A stretch of 64,000 nt of DNA from G963663315 sp965204925. Lineage in GTDB: Bacteria; Pseudomonadota; Gammaproteobacteria; Arenicellales; Poriferihabitantaceae. The stretch lies in NCBI GenBank assembly GCA_965204925.1, contig OZ242021.1:1550001-1614000 (forward strand), in the 5' to 3' direction. This document shows positions 52,002-61,515 of this stretch, piece after piece. The first letter of the stretch is position 1. The number at the start of each line of letters is the position of its first letter. The translations under genes were made by a program, and so were the position numbers. Under the pieces are notes generated by a model. That model was not told the DNA's origin. It saw only the letters and a program-made list of their open reading frames with translations, and ran no database searches.

Positions 52002-52514
52002 GTAGCCCTTGCCATTGATACCCCTTTGGGTTTCTCCGAAGCCTTTATCCAGCTGGTACCCCAAAGTCAGGCGGCAGCCTCCATCAAGGCATCCAACACT
52101 AATCCCTATCTGTTTCGCCGCACTGAGCATTACCTGTTTGAGCAAGGCCTCAGTCCGCTGTCGGCCATTAAAGACATGATCGGTTCCCAGGCCACGAAGG
52201 GGATGCACGTTCTCGCGCGTTTTGCGCTGGGGATAGTGGAGTGTGGTGTCTGGAGTGATGACAGCAATCTCACCGCAATCGAAGCCTATCCTTCGGCCTG
52301 CGAACGATCAGAAACCATTCAGGCTCTGCGCCGGCCTTACTCCGCGCTCAATCATGCGGACTGCGAGGATGCACTGACCTGCGCCTTGGTCGCCAGTCTG
52401 TTCGCGGAAAAGCTGAGTTCTCTTATGCCGCCGGAGGCTGACGTTTCTCGAAGCGAGGGCTGGATATGGGTGCCCAGGGATGCTTTTGTACAAGAAGCGT
52501 TGCCCCCAAGCTGA
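52002..52514 (+). pseudogene. DUF429 (RNase H-like) protein, 5' end lost to the IS element
   Basis: 170 codons in frame from the IS junction: ALAIDTPLGFSEAF, NPYLFRRTEHYLFEQGLSPL, MIGSQATKGMHVLARFALG, IEAYPSACERSET and DCEDALTCALVASLFAEK. These are the middle and end of a DUF429 predicted RNase H-like nuclease. The N-terminal strand with the first catalytic acid is gone and replaced by transposase sequence, so it has no proper start. Confidence 0.7.
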
Positions 52515-52582
52515 ACCCAGTGGTCTGGACCTGGAAGGAAAATATGATCTTTAGAGTGGGAATGATTGCGGGTCTGGCGGCT

Positions 52583-53308
52583 TCAGGGTAATACATTAAT
52601 ATCTATATCTGCCTGGTGATCGTGAGGCTTTGGAAACCACTCATCCAAGTTGATTCGTCCACAGTAGAGATATGGGGTATCCCGCCCATCTTCAAGAGGC
52701 GCAAACACGTTCAGGTACTCGTTGACGTAAAAACGGCCGCCGCGAGGTCCCTTCACTGCCATTATCCCCGATGCAACCTTCTCTGCACGCTCTGGACTTA
52801 TCGCTTGACTCAGCTTTACCCGCTTCTCCACATTGGGACGAGGAGACATCGAATATTCGATATCGCTACCGCCTGCACAAAGCTTGTAGCGTATGCCGAC
52901 GTGTGGTCCTGTCCAAGTGTCGCCTGGGGAAATTGGATTCCCTTCAAGATCCACCGCCTCTCCACTGATAACTTTCCCTTCGAACTCGAAGCGAAGCGGC
53001 AGTTCATAGGCGCCAGCAAGGAAATAATCCGAAGATCCTACTACAGGGACAATGACCTGCTTATATTCGTTAATGTAGAAGGCACCGTTTGGCGGATTTC
53101 CAACGGATGTCTTGACCTCATTGACCATATTCACGAGGTCCGGGTGGTTATCGGTGGCGGCGTGCCAGCGCTCACCGTCCTCGCTCTCATAAATCACCGC
53201 AACGATAGGGCCATCATAGCCTTGGGCGGCCGATCCCGTCCGGATACTATACTTGGCGTCCTTCGATACATTTTTCGGGCAGTTTCCTGCGAATCTTGGA
53301 AATGTCAT
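52583..53308 (-). CDS. Helicase-associated protein of unknown family, paralogue 2
   Basis: 241 residues, no known domain recognised. It has two copies of a short motif, AFYINEYKQVIVPV (~97-110) and RFYVNEYLNVFAPL (~195-208), each followed by a segment ending in AGAYEL or YCGRINLDEWF. A middle block reads LRFEFEGKVISGEAVDLEGN, then SPGDTWTGPHVGIRYKL. The same layout is seen in the gene just upstream, so the two are diverged duplicates. It starts 2 bp after that gene and is last in the helicase operon. Likely cytoplasmic; beta-rich by pattern. Confidence 0.6.
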   Translation of the reverse strand: MTFPRFAGNCPKNVSKDAKYSIRTGSAAQGYDGPIVAVIYESEDGERWHAATDNHPDLVNMVNEVKTSVGNPPNGAFYINEYKQVIVPVVGSSDYFLAGAYELPLRFEFEGKVISGEAVDLEGNPISPGDTWTGPHVGIRYKLCAGGSDIEYSMSPRPNVEKRVKLSQAISPERAEKVASGIMAVKGPRGGRFYVNEYLNVFAPLEDGRDTPYLYCGRINLDEWFPKPHDHQADIDINVLP

Positions 53309-53310
53309 AC

Positions 53311-54000
53311 CTATATCTCTTTATTGAACCAGTTTCGAGGGTCTATCCGTCCAACATAGACTGGCACCCATGGCGCCTCTTCCCCTTTCTGAACATCTTG
53401 CGGCGGTCTTTTCGTCAAAGCAATACCCCATGGGTTAACGATAAATCGCACTGGACCCCAACTTCTGATCGCACGAAGTTCGCGTATCAACTTCTCATCC
53501 TGCCGGTCAGGGTAAAATGATTGATCGCCTTCTCTGCCCTCTTGCCAGCAATAAATCTTGCTTCCCTTACTCAGATTGAAACGCATGCCAATATATGGAC
53601 GTTTCCAGATATCCCCACTGTCATACCCACCAACATCGGACAAGTCAAACTGACTCCCTTTTTTCCCCGGGTATTCGAATTGCATCTTTCCCGATATCTC
53701 ACCAACAAGCAGTCGCCTCATTCCATCACGACTGGATGGCACGATAGCCTGTCCGAATTCATTGATTTGAAAAGAGCCGCCGCCATTCCCTCCCATGGTG
53801 CGTTTTGCCTTTGCGACTGCTCCTGCCAACGCCATTTCTTCAGTTGAATCGGTCGCTATGCATGTTGCAATCTCATCGTCTCGGTTCCAATAGATTGATG
53901 TCCTGTATCGACCATCAGCCCACTTCAAGCGAAGTACCGAGGCGTCACCGGATATTCTGGAATAGCGCCCCTTCCAGTCTCCGCATTGGAATCTCATCAA
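53311..54000 (-). CDS. Helicase-associated protein of unknown family, paralogue 1
   Basis: 229 residues with the same order of blocks as the next gene: SFQINEFGQAIVPS, MQFEYPGKKGSQFDLSDV, SGDIWKRPYIGMRFNL, RFIVNPWGIALTKR and VPVYVGRIDPRNWFNK. N-terminal part is different (FQCGDWKGRYSRISGDASVL). No signal peptide or membrane segment. It lies 30 bp after the helicase gene and 2 bp before paralogue 2. Duplication followed by divergence suggests the two form a heteromer; inference only. Confidence 0.6.
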   Translation of the reverse strand: MMRFQCGDWKGRYSRISGDASVLRLKWADGRYRTSIYWNRDDEIATCIATDSTEEMALAGAVAKAKRTMGGNGGGSFQINEFGQAIVPSSRDGMRRLLVGEISGKMQFEYPGKKGSQFDLSDVGGYDSGDIWKRPYIGMRFNLSKGSKIYCWQEGREGDQSFYPDRQDEKLIRELRAIRSWGPVRFIVNPWGIALTKRPPQDVQKGEEAPWVPVYVGRIDPRNWFNKEI

Positions 54001-54030
54001 ACTTCATTGTACGATTCCTCTCTGTGATAA

Positions 54031-56259
54031 TCAATCAGGAAACTCCAAGCCATGACGCAATGCGTAAACGAAGAACAAACGCCCCTTGACTCGGTACAAT
54101 ACATGATGCAATGTATTTACCTCAAGTTTCGAAATTCGAGCACCATCAAAATTGAGCCGATGTACCGCATCGACGACTGACTCGGCGTCTTCTCCCTTTT
54201 CACGATCATTGGCCCGTTCTGCGCCCCTGGCAAAGACGTCACCGCCTTTTTTCTTTCGCGTAATTACGCCCCCACGTTTACTTTTAAATCTCCAGCTGTC
54301 ATCAATCATGGGGATATTTGCGTAGGGGTAGTCATCTCCCGGCGAAGCGCTCTCGACCCATTTTCGTACAGCGCCTTCGTCGACATCTTCGACGACTTTA
54401 TCATTACCTACATCCAATTCCACCTTAAGCCGTGTCACGAAAATCGTTATCCAGTCTTCTCCACGCGGTACTCGCACGAGCACATACTTTCTCCGCCGGG
54501 TTACGCGAAAGCGACCGGCTTGACCTTTCGCCCTGATAACCAATGCCGGCAGAGACCCGGGGTTGCGAACCTGTACACCGGTTGAATCCCGAATATTGCC
54601 TCGGGTATCACAACTGTATTCGGCTCCTTCATAGGCTCCCGGGTATTCATCTCCCTCCCGCAATATGCTGTGGTCAATCTGTTCTTCCGAGGGCAATGGA
54701 GAACGTGGCGCCCCTTGTTGGGGTATTGGTTCGCCGAACCCATCCCAGTGAAAATAAAGATTCCTGTCGATACCCGTGATCTGATTCCAGTCCTGCTTTC
54801 CATAGATCTCCTCATCAACGGTATCCCTGGCGTAAAGAACGTGAATTACCGACGTTTTTTCCTCCCCAGACTTACTCCAATGTTTTCTCAAGACACGCCC
54901 CAGGCTTTGTACCCTTTGTCGCACGGAGGAGGAAGACGCCACTATAATTGCCATGTCGACAGCAGGCACGTTGAATCCTTCAATTAATGACCGCGCCGAC
55001 ACAATTACTTGTGCGATACCTCTCCGGAAAAGGTCAAGACCTGCTTCCCGAACTGAATTCGGCAAGTCACTATGCTCTGCGATGACTGAAAACTTCGCCT
55101 CATGAAGGCGCAAAAACAATCCCATCACCTCATTGATCTCTTCATGAAAGAGAATTACTTGAGCATCCGGGTTCGCATCGAACTCCCGTTGAAGTAATGC
55201 GCACACAGCATTCCTCCGCTCTTCCATGGCGTACAAAATTGTCTTCCGGCGATTGACATCTGCCAAATATCGTGATGCCAAGTAGCCCAACTCACCTTTG
55301 CTGCGAGAGGATACGCCCCTCACCCACTGAAAAAATGCGCCCCCCGAAGCCTTATCAGCGGGAGCCCGATTCCGCAACTCCGACCGGGTATCAGAAATAT
55401 TCCGGGACACTTGTTCATAACGCACTTTCTCCTTAGCGGACAGGCCCAGACCATAGTGAAAGATCGTATAGGGTGGAACAACACCGAGCTTAAGAGCGTC
55501 AATCAGCTTGAAGTCGTAGATGATCGGGCCAAGCTCGCTCTCCAACAATGACTTATCGCAATCTGCGCTTTCGGCCTGTTCAGCGTCCTCATTCCTTTCC
55601 GGGGTAGCAGACAGACCCAGGTTGAAAGCCCGCTCTGTCCTGAACACCTGCGACATTCCGGGTGCTCCAGCCCGGTGGCACTCATCGACAACCAACAACA
55701 AATTTTCTGCAACACCCCCCCCTTTCTTGACAAGCTCCGGAAGCATTTTATGTGCTGAAGCCAGAACCGATATGAGCACTCTCTTATCTTTGCCAAACTC
55801 CTCCTTATAACCTCCTCCCAGACGAGAAATGGCTTCAGCAGGCAAGTTTCCCTTTGCTAGAAACTCGTCATACCATTGGTTCATCAAAACAATGGTTGGA
55901 ACGATGATTGCCAGCCGAAGTTCTGATACTTTTTCATTTTGGAGCCGTTCCGCTATCGCCAGAGCCAGAAGGGTTTTGCCCCCCCCGGTCACGACTTTAA
56001 CGATGCCTTTGAATTCGCCTCCGAACCATCGTGCCATGCACTCTTTTTGCCAATCATAGAGATCGACACCCCTGGTCAAACACCACTTCTCCGGTATAGA
56101 GAAAGACTTGGCTTCTGCCGCTGGCGCCAATTCCTGTTTCTTGCTTTTCCTGACACGTGACTCCTGCCATTCCAGCAAACGTAATTGATGCAACTGAAGT
56201 CGCTCACGATTCCCGAACTGTGTCCGACTTTTATCAGGTTCATCATCACGTTTTAGCAT
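54031..56259 (-). CDS. SF2 DEAD/DEAH-type helicase with novel C-terminal region
   Basis: 742 residues. The motor has Walker A VVTGGGKT (89-96), motif II DECH (192-195), motif III LSATPER (~215), and the helicase C domain with VIVSARSLIEGFNVPAVDMAI and QRVQSLGRVLRKH. A ~50-residue charged N-terminus precedes it. After residue ~520 the sequence is unlike known helicases; it contains AGRFRVTRRRKYVLVRVP and SPGDDYPYANIPM, which echo the FxxNExxxxxxP and SPGD blocks of the two downstream genes. A good AGGGAG lies upstream. First gene of the three-gene operon. Confidence 0.8.
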   Translation of the reverse strand: MLKRDDEPDKSRTQFGNRERLQLHQLRLLEWQESRVRKSKKQELAPAAEAKSFSIPEKWCLTRGVDLYDWQKECMARWFGGEFKGIVKVVTGGGKTLLALAIAERLQNEKVSELRLAIIVPTIVLMNQWYDEFLAKGNLPAEAISRLGGGYKEEFGKDKRVLISVLASAHKMLPELVKKGGGVAENLLLVVDECHRAGAPGMSQVFRTERAFNLGLSATPERNEDAEQAESADCDKSLLESELGPIIYDFKLIDALKLGVVPPYTIFHYGLGLSAKEKVRYEQVSRNISDTRSELRNRAPADKASGGAFFQWVRGVSSRSKGELGYLASRYLADVNRRKTILYAMEERRNAVCALLQREFDANPDAQVILFHEEINEVMGLFLRLHEAKFSVIAEHSDLPNSVREAGLDLFRRGIAQVIVSARSLIEGFNVPAVDMAIIVASSSSVRQRVQSLGRVLRKHWSKSGEEKTSVIHVLYARDTVDEEIYGKQDWNQITGIDRNLYFHWDGFGEPIPQQGAPRSPLPSEEQIDHSILREGDEYPGAYEGAEYSCDTRGNIRDSTGVQVRNPGSLPALVIRAKGQAGRFRVTRRRKYVLVRVPRGEDWITIFVTRLKVELDVGNDKVVEDVDEGAVRKWVESASPGDDYPYANIPMIDDSWRFKSKRGGVITRKKKGGDVFARGAERANDREKGEDAESVVDAVHRLNFDGARISKLEVNTLHHVLYRVKGRLFFVYALRHGLEFPD

Positions 56260-56344
56260 GCTCTACTCCCTTTATTCTATGGTAGACTGGCCAAGCATCT
56301 GACTGGCTGCGATCGGGAAACGGACAGCCTTTATGGTTGCCGGT

Positions 56345-57919
56345 TCACCCCGCCCGCAGCATCGCCAGATTGCGCGTCTTGCGGTTGAAAATCACCGCCA
56401 GCACATGAATGCGCTGATTCCCCGTACAGTACCTGCCCGCATAATCCTTACTTACTATCTGCGCAAGCGCCTCATCCGCCTTCACCGCAGCCTGCGACTC
56501 ATCATCCACAACCTTGAACTCCAGCACAAATACCTGACCCTCACGCATCAATACCATGTCCGAACGACCCCGACCGGTGGACTCTTCCACCCGCATATCC
56601 AGACCCAGGGCGCGGAAACAGGCGTACAGCACGGTCGCATAATGACCCTCGCTACGACCCCCGTCGTTGTGCGTATGCCACTGATACGGAATACCGGCAA
56701 AGAAGGCCTGCAACTCCCGCTCGAATCCCGCAAAGTCGTTGGCGTCCAGCAAGGCAATCAGCGCCCTGCCATCCTCCGAGGCTTTCTCCAAATCTCCGGT
56801 AGCCGCGTCCAGCAATTCCTGGTTCAGACTCAGGCGCACCTCGTGATTGGGATAGTCCAGCGTGAATAAGATTCCTTCCGGACGAACTTCTTCCTCGACA
56901 ATAGTCAGATACCCGCACTGGAATAACAGGGCGTTCAGATTGACTCGCCCTACCTCGAACGTGGACAAATTCCTGCGGGACATGCTCAGGTTTTCCAAAT
57001 CAAGTGTATTGACCGCTCCGCTTGCCATGCGCTCGTACAGAAAGGAAGGCGTGCCGGTCTCATACCACCAGGGCAGAAACTCCCGGTTCCTGAAATACAG
57101 CAGGATGTCGAACGGGTTGTAGACCTTCTCCTTCCCGCGCCAGTGATAGCCGTTGTACCAGCGCCGGATTTCCTGCCGGTCGGATTCGGACACCCCCGCC
57201 AGTTCCGCGGCAAACACCGTTTCAAGGTCTTTCTCGGTATAACCGCAGATTGTGGCGTATTCAGGGTTCAGGCTGAGGTCGTAGAGGTTATTGAGTACCG
57301 AGAACAGGCTGACCTTCGAGTACATGCTGATGCCGGTGATGAATACGAAACGAATGTAGTCGGCGCAACCCTTGATCATGCCGTAGAATCCGCGCAGATA
57401 ATCGCGGTTCTCCTGCGCCAGTTCCTTGCTCTCCAGCGCATCCAGGATGGGTTTGTCGTATTCGTCTATCAGTACCACGACCTGTTGTCCGGTAGCGCGC
57501 CAGAGGCTGATAATCAGGTGTTGCAGGCGGTCCGGGGCGGTGGAGGCCTCCGGCGGCGGCTGAATGCCTGCCTCTATCTCATGCGTTGCCAGTTGGCTGA
57601 AGATATTGCTCTTCAGGTTCCCCGACTCGCTGTAGTTCGCGTCAAAGCTCAGACGCACCACCGGATGTTTGTCGTTCCAGTCCCAACGCTCATGAATATA
57701 AAGCCCGCGGAATAACTCCTCGCTGCCCTCGAACAACTCCTTCAGGGTAGAAATTAACAGGCTTTTGCCAAAACGCCGCGGGCGGGACAGGAAGTAGTAT
57801 CCGGGCCTGCGCGCCAGGTTCCAGGTATAGCGGGTTTTGTCCACATAGTAGAAATCCCACTCCCGAATACTTCGGAAAGACGCCTCTCCTATCGGCAGTT
57901 CCAGTCTGTCCGTTGTCAC
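56345..57919 (-). CDS. AAA-ATPase-like / PD-(D/E)XK nuclease superfamily protein, copy B
   Basis: 524 residues, twin of the protein at 36171. P-loop RPRRFGKS, Walker B VLIDEYDKP, and nuclease Asp, Glu and Lys in GRSDMVLM and FVLEFK are conserved. Against copy A, residues ~285 to the end show only a few changes (for example GLEMRV to GLDMRV), while the first ~285 carry roughly thirty. This mosaic suggests recent gene conversion of the C-terminal half. It is transcribed towards the helicase operon and ends 85 bp upstream of the helicase start. Confidence 0.82.
   Translation of the reverse strand: MTTDRLELPIGEASFRSIREWDFYYVDKTRYTWNLARRPGYYFLSRPRRFGKSLLISTLKELFEGSEELFRGLYIHERWDWNDKHPVVRLSFDANYSESGNLKSNIFSQLATHEIEAGIQPPPEASTAPDRLQHLIISLWRATGQQVVVLIDEYDKPILDALESKELAQENRDYLRGFYGMIKGCADYIRFVFITGISMYSKVSLFSVLNNLYDLSLNPEYATICGYTEKDLETVFAAELAGVSESDRQEIRRWYNGYHWRGKEKVYNPFDILLYFRNREFLPWWYETGTPSFLYERMASGAVNTLDLENLSMSRRNLSTFEVGRVNLNALLFQCGYLTIVEEEVRPEGILFTLDYPNHEVRLSLNQELLDAATGDLEKASEDGRALIALLDANDFAGFERELQAFFAGIPYQWHTHNDGGRSEGHYATVLYACFRALGLDMRVEESTGRGRSDMVLMREGQVFVLEFKVVDDESQAAVKADEALAQIVSKDYAGRYCTGNQRIHVLAVIFNRKTRNLAMLRAG
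56356..57106 (-). repeat. Arm B of the long inverted repeat (with 36990-37740)
   Basis: This is the nearly identical counterpart, in opposite orientation, of the 3' half of copy A. Boundaries are approximate. Confidence 0.75.
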
Positions 57920-58332
57920 TGTGTGTCACATTTATGATTCGGGATGATCCGTTCATCGTAACACAAAGGGCGCTCGCATGATCCTGCTTTATTATGTCCG
58001 ATGTTGCTCTGTGGACAGGTTCCTATGCTTGTCCACAGAGCGTTAAACATCATTTCACCCGGGAAACCACGATAATCTGCACGATAGCGCGCTACATTGA
58101 AATATGAAGCGACCACCAAGCGCCGTAACCCAACGGCCAGCCGCGATTTGTCAGATCTGGTTGCCAAGGGGTTATAATCCCCGTTGCCAAGTGGCGGCAG
58201 AAAGATCCGTTATGAGTTGAAAGTTGCCGAAAAGGAAAAAAACAGCTTATTGCAATCAAGCGGGAATGACCCTGTGTCCGGCGCCAACGGGCGGGAAATC
58301 CTGATTCCGGTCCAGTAAGCAAGCCGGAGATC
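57920..58332. other. Intergenic region upstream of the DISARM-like operon
   Basis: No gene seen in 413 bp. It contains the perfect inverted repeat described at 58006-58041 and probably the promoters of both divergent units. The end close to drmA has CCGGAGA as a ribosome-binding site before ATG 58333. Confidence 0.5.
58006..58041. repeat. 12-bp perfect inverted repeat with 12-bp spacer
   Basis: GCTCTGTGGACA (58006-58017) and TGTCCACAGAGC (58030-58041) are exact reverse complements. Outside them GATGTT and AACATC can extend the pairing if a 4-base bulge (GTTA) is allowed. No T run follows, so a terminator is unlikely; an operator or the remains of an element are possible. Confidence 0.7.
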
Positions 58333-61300
58333 ATGTTCGTTGAACCGAGAAAGAGGCTGATCGACTGGGTACGCGGACAACTCGTCGGACCGCCTGTGTC
58401 AGCAACAGATGCCCCGGATCTTTGTGATGTGCTGCCTGTGAAGCGTTTCCCTTGTGGCGCGATTTACCCCGCATCCCCATGGGGCGAGGCTATTGACCCC
58501 GCCGGCGAAGAACTTGATGAAGCTGAAGGCATTGCGGGGGGCTCGGGTGAAAGCAGCTCTGAGCCTCCCATTGTGCGGCGATACATTCCGCCGTCATCGC
58601 TGGGTTTGTCGTTCTTCGTCAGGGGCGGCGATATCCGTTTCCAGGTACTGTGCCGCGCTGTCCGGTATGAATCCGTAGAGCGCGATGAGCGGGGACGATA
58701 TAAGAATGACTGGAACCGCAAGGAACTCGTTTCCGGGCAGGGGAACGATGAGGATTTTGAGAATATCATTTGCCCGGGCACGGGTCAGCGCCAGAGTTTT
58801 TACAAGCTTGAGGGAAATGCGCGTGTTGATGTCCGGTGGCGGCGCTTTGCCAACGGCTGGCTCGTCACGGTTTCCCTGTGTAATGTACAGGAGATCCCGG
58901 ACGGCCAGAAAGGCAGGGATTTCGTTTTCGAGCGTGCCAGAAAGACCCTGTTCGAGGCCGCTTTGCGTTGCCTGATTGAGGCCGGTGATGTCGGTGTCTA
59001 TCCCCGCGTCGACCGCAGCCTGCTGGATCACGAAGAACAGGAGATAGAGCTCCAGTACGCCCGGCGGCATATTTATGCCGTCGGGCATGGTTGCGCTGTG
59101 GACTGGGAGGTGAGGGACGGCAGGGTCGTTGAACTGCGTTGTGAAACGATGCCGGTGATGGAGGTACCGCAGATGACGGCGGATACGGGAGCGGACGGTG
59201 AGCCTGTGCTGTCATTGGCGCGGCTGGCTGGTATTGACGACGCTCACGCAGTGCTCCTGCCCGAGTTGGAGGATTTTATAAGTGGATACGCGAACTGGGT
59301 TGCCGATCAGCAAGATACTATCCCGGTCCTTGCGGCCGACGATCGCGCGGCCGCAAGCCGCATGATCGAGCGTATGGATACAGCCGTCTTGCGTATGCGC
59401 GCGGGTCTGCGCCTGCTGGAAAAAAATGCACAGATAAGGTTGGCTTTTGCGCTGGCCAACCGCGCCATGCTCGATCAGATGCGCCAGCATGAGCAGTTCC
59501 AGAGCCAGCGCCGCGCCGAACATACCTGGCGCTGGCGTCCGTTCCAGTTGGCTTTCCTGTTGACCACGCTGGAATCCACGGCGAATGAGGACAGCGAATT
59601 CCGCGATATGGTGGACCTGATCTGGTTCCCGACGGGCGGCGGCAAGACCGAAGCCTACCTCGGTCTGGCAGCGTTCCGGATAATGTTGCGGCGTCTTCGT
59701 CATTCCGATACCGGAGGCGGAACCGCGGTCCTGATGCGCTATACCCTGCGTCTGTTGACCCGCGATCAATTCATGCGGGCCACCCGCCTGATCTGTGCGC
59801 TGGAACTGATACGGCGTGAGCGCGCTGAACTCGGCGGTACACCGATCACCATAGGCCTGTGGGTGGGAGAGGCCGCCAGCCCAAACACTTTCCAGGGGGC
59901 GGTTGAATTGGTAAACAGAGCGGTTGCCGCCGGCAACAAGCCTGAGCTAACCCTCGACTACTGTCCCTGGTGCGGGCAGGGTTTCGAGGCCGACCGTAAC
60001 TACGACAGCGCCGCGCAGAGCTTCCATTTTGTTTGCCGCAACCCGGACTGCGGCTTTGGCGCGTCTGCGGACGGCGTACTGCCCTGTAATGTCGTTGATG
60101 AGGCCTTGTATGCCGAACCACCAACCATGCTGGTCGCTACGGTGGATAAATTTGCCCGGATGGCTTGGGAGGAACGCGCCAATGCGTTGTTCGGCGAAAC
60201 CCGATATCGGCCGCCGGAACTGATTATCCAGGACGAATTGCACCTGATCGCCAGCGCATTGGGTTCGGTGGCCGGTCTGTATGAGGCCGCTATCGACACC
60301 GTGCTGCAACTGCGCGGCGTGTATCCAAAGTATATCGCCTCGTCCGCCACCATCCGCATGGCGGAGCAGCAGGTGAAACGACTGTATGGACGCGAAGTCG
60401 CCGTGTTTCCACCGCCGGGACTGAATTGCGACGATGCCTATTTCGCCCATACTGTGCCTCTTGAGCAGCGGCCGGGCCGAATCTATATCGGCTATCTGGC
60501 GCCGCTATTGAACCGTCAGCAGTGTCTGGCTCCGCTGGCGGCGGCGTTGTTGTTGGCTCCGGACGCGCTGTTCGGGAGTGAACAGCAAGCGCGGGAACTG
60601 CTGGATGCCTGGTGGACGCAGGTGGTGTATCACGGCAGCCTGAAGGGGGTAGGGAACAGCCACACGGCCTTTGCCAGCGATGTACGCGATTTCATGCGTT
60701 TGTTGTCCGATACAACAAGGGTCCGGGAAGATGAAGAGACGGAGAAACAGGAACGCTCAACGCCGCGCATTGCGCAACTCACCAGCTTGCAGACGGCGGC
60801 GCAGAATGCAGGGATTTTTGCTCGCTTGAGCAAGACGCGCGAAGAGGATGGTTGCCTGGACGCCGTGCTGGCTACCAATATGATCTCGGTCGGGCTGGAT
60901 GTGCCCCGATTGGCACTGATGATCATCAACGGCCAGCCGTTGACAACGGCGGAATATATTCAGTCCAGTAGCCGCGTGGGGCGCAGTGATGTGCCCGGCC
61001 TGGTGTTCACCAACTACTACCGTGAACAGGCGCGCAGCCTGTCGCACTACGAGAGTTTTCGTCCTTATCATGAAGCCTTCTATCGTTTCGTCGAGCCTGC
61101 CAGTGTTACCCCTTATACCTGGCAAGCCCGCTTGCGCGCCTTGCCTGCGGCGCTGGTTATCGTAATGCGGCATAGTGTATCCGGCTTGTTGGACAACAGC
61201 GCGGCCGCCGGCTTTGATCCTGCTGATCCGCAAATTTGCAAGGCCGTTGAACAGCTTAAAAGACGCTGTGCGTTGTCGGCTCCTGCTCAGGCGGATGAGG

Positions 61301-61512
61301 TGAGCCGGCATATCGACGCCCTGGTTGCTGAATGGCGAACCGAGGTTGAACGTTGCCGGACAACTCAAAGAAAACTGGAGTATCAGGTTCCCGACAAGGA
61401 AAGCGGGCGCGATCGTCTGTTATACAATCATGATGACCGGATTCGCGGTCTGTGGGCGATCCTGCAATCTCTGCGCAACGTCGAAAACACCGCCTTGCTC
61501 AAGGCTCTGTGA
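58333..61512 (+). CDS. drmA: DrmA-like DISARM helicase
   Basis: 1059 residues of the large SF2-like helicase of DISARM-type anti-phage systems. The N-terminal ~400 residues are family-specific; the motor has a P-loop WFPTGGGKTEAYLGL (~430-445), motif II IIQDELHLIA (~632), SSATIRMA, and C-terminal helicase motifs ATNMISVGLDVPRLALMIIN and YIQSSSRVGRSDVPG. Between motor lobes four cysteines (CPWCGQGF...CRNPDCGFG) may bind zinc. The next gene starts 3 bp after its stop. In DISARM, DrmA works with DrmB on incoming DNA. Confidence 0.85.
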   Translation: MFVEPRKRLIDWVRGQLVGPPVSATDAPDLCDVLPVKRFPCGAIYPASPWGEAIDPAGEELDEAEGIAGGSGESSSEPPIVRRYIPPSSLGLSFFVRGGDIRFQVLCRAVRYESVERDERGRYKNDWNRKELVSGQGNDEDFENIICPGTGQRQSFYKLEGNARVDVRWRRFANGWLVTVSLCNVQEIPDGQKGRDFVFERARKTLFEAALRCLIEAGDVGVYPRVDRSLLDHEEQEIELQYARRHIYAVGHGCAVDWEVRDGRVVELRCETMPVMEVPQMTADTGADGEPVLSLARLAGIDDAHAVLLPELEDFISGYANWVADQQDTIPVLAADDRAAASRMIERMDTAVLRMRAGLRLLEKNAQIRLAFALANRAMLDQMRQHEQFQSQRRAEHTWRWRPFQLAFLLTTLESTANEDSEFRDMVDLIWFPTGGGKTEAYLGLAAFRIMLRRLRHSDTGGGTAVLMRYTLRLLTRDQFMRATRLICALELIRRERAELGGTPITIGLWVGEAASPNTFQGAVELVNRAVAAGNKPELTLDYCPWCGQGFEADRNYDSAAQSFHFVCRNPDCGFGASADGVLPCNVVDEALYAEPPTMLVATVDKFARMAWEERANALFGETRYRPPELIIQDELHLIASALGSVAGLYEAAIDTVLQLRGVYPKYIASSATIRMAEQQVKRLYGREVAVFPPPGLNCDDAYFAHTVPLEQRPGRIYIGYLAPLLNRQQCLAPLAAALLLAPDALFGSEQQARELLDAWWTQVVYHGSLKGVGNSHTAFASDVRDFMRLLSDTTRVREDEETEKQERSTPRIAQLTSLQTAAQNAGIFARLSKTREEDGCLDAVLATNMISVGLDVPRLALMIINGQPLTTAEYIQSSSRVGRSDVPGLVFTNYYREQARSLSHYESFRPYHEAFYRFVEPASVTPYTWQARLRALPAALVIVMRHSVSGLLDNSAAAGFDPADPQICKAVEQLKRRCALSAPAQADEVSRHIDALVAEWRTEVERCRTTQRKLEYQVPDKESGRDRLLYNHDDRIRGLWAILQSLRNVENTALLKAL

Positions 61513-61515
61513 AAC

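Noticed and set aside
52616..53359. 247-codon plus-strand frame
   Set aside because: Antisense to paralogue 2, which has better start signals and a clear relationship with its neighbour.
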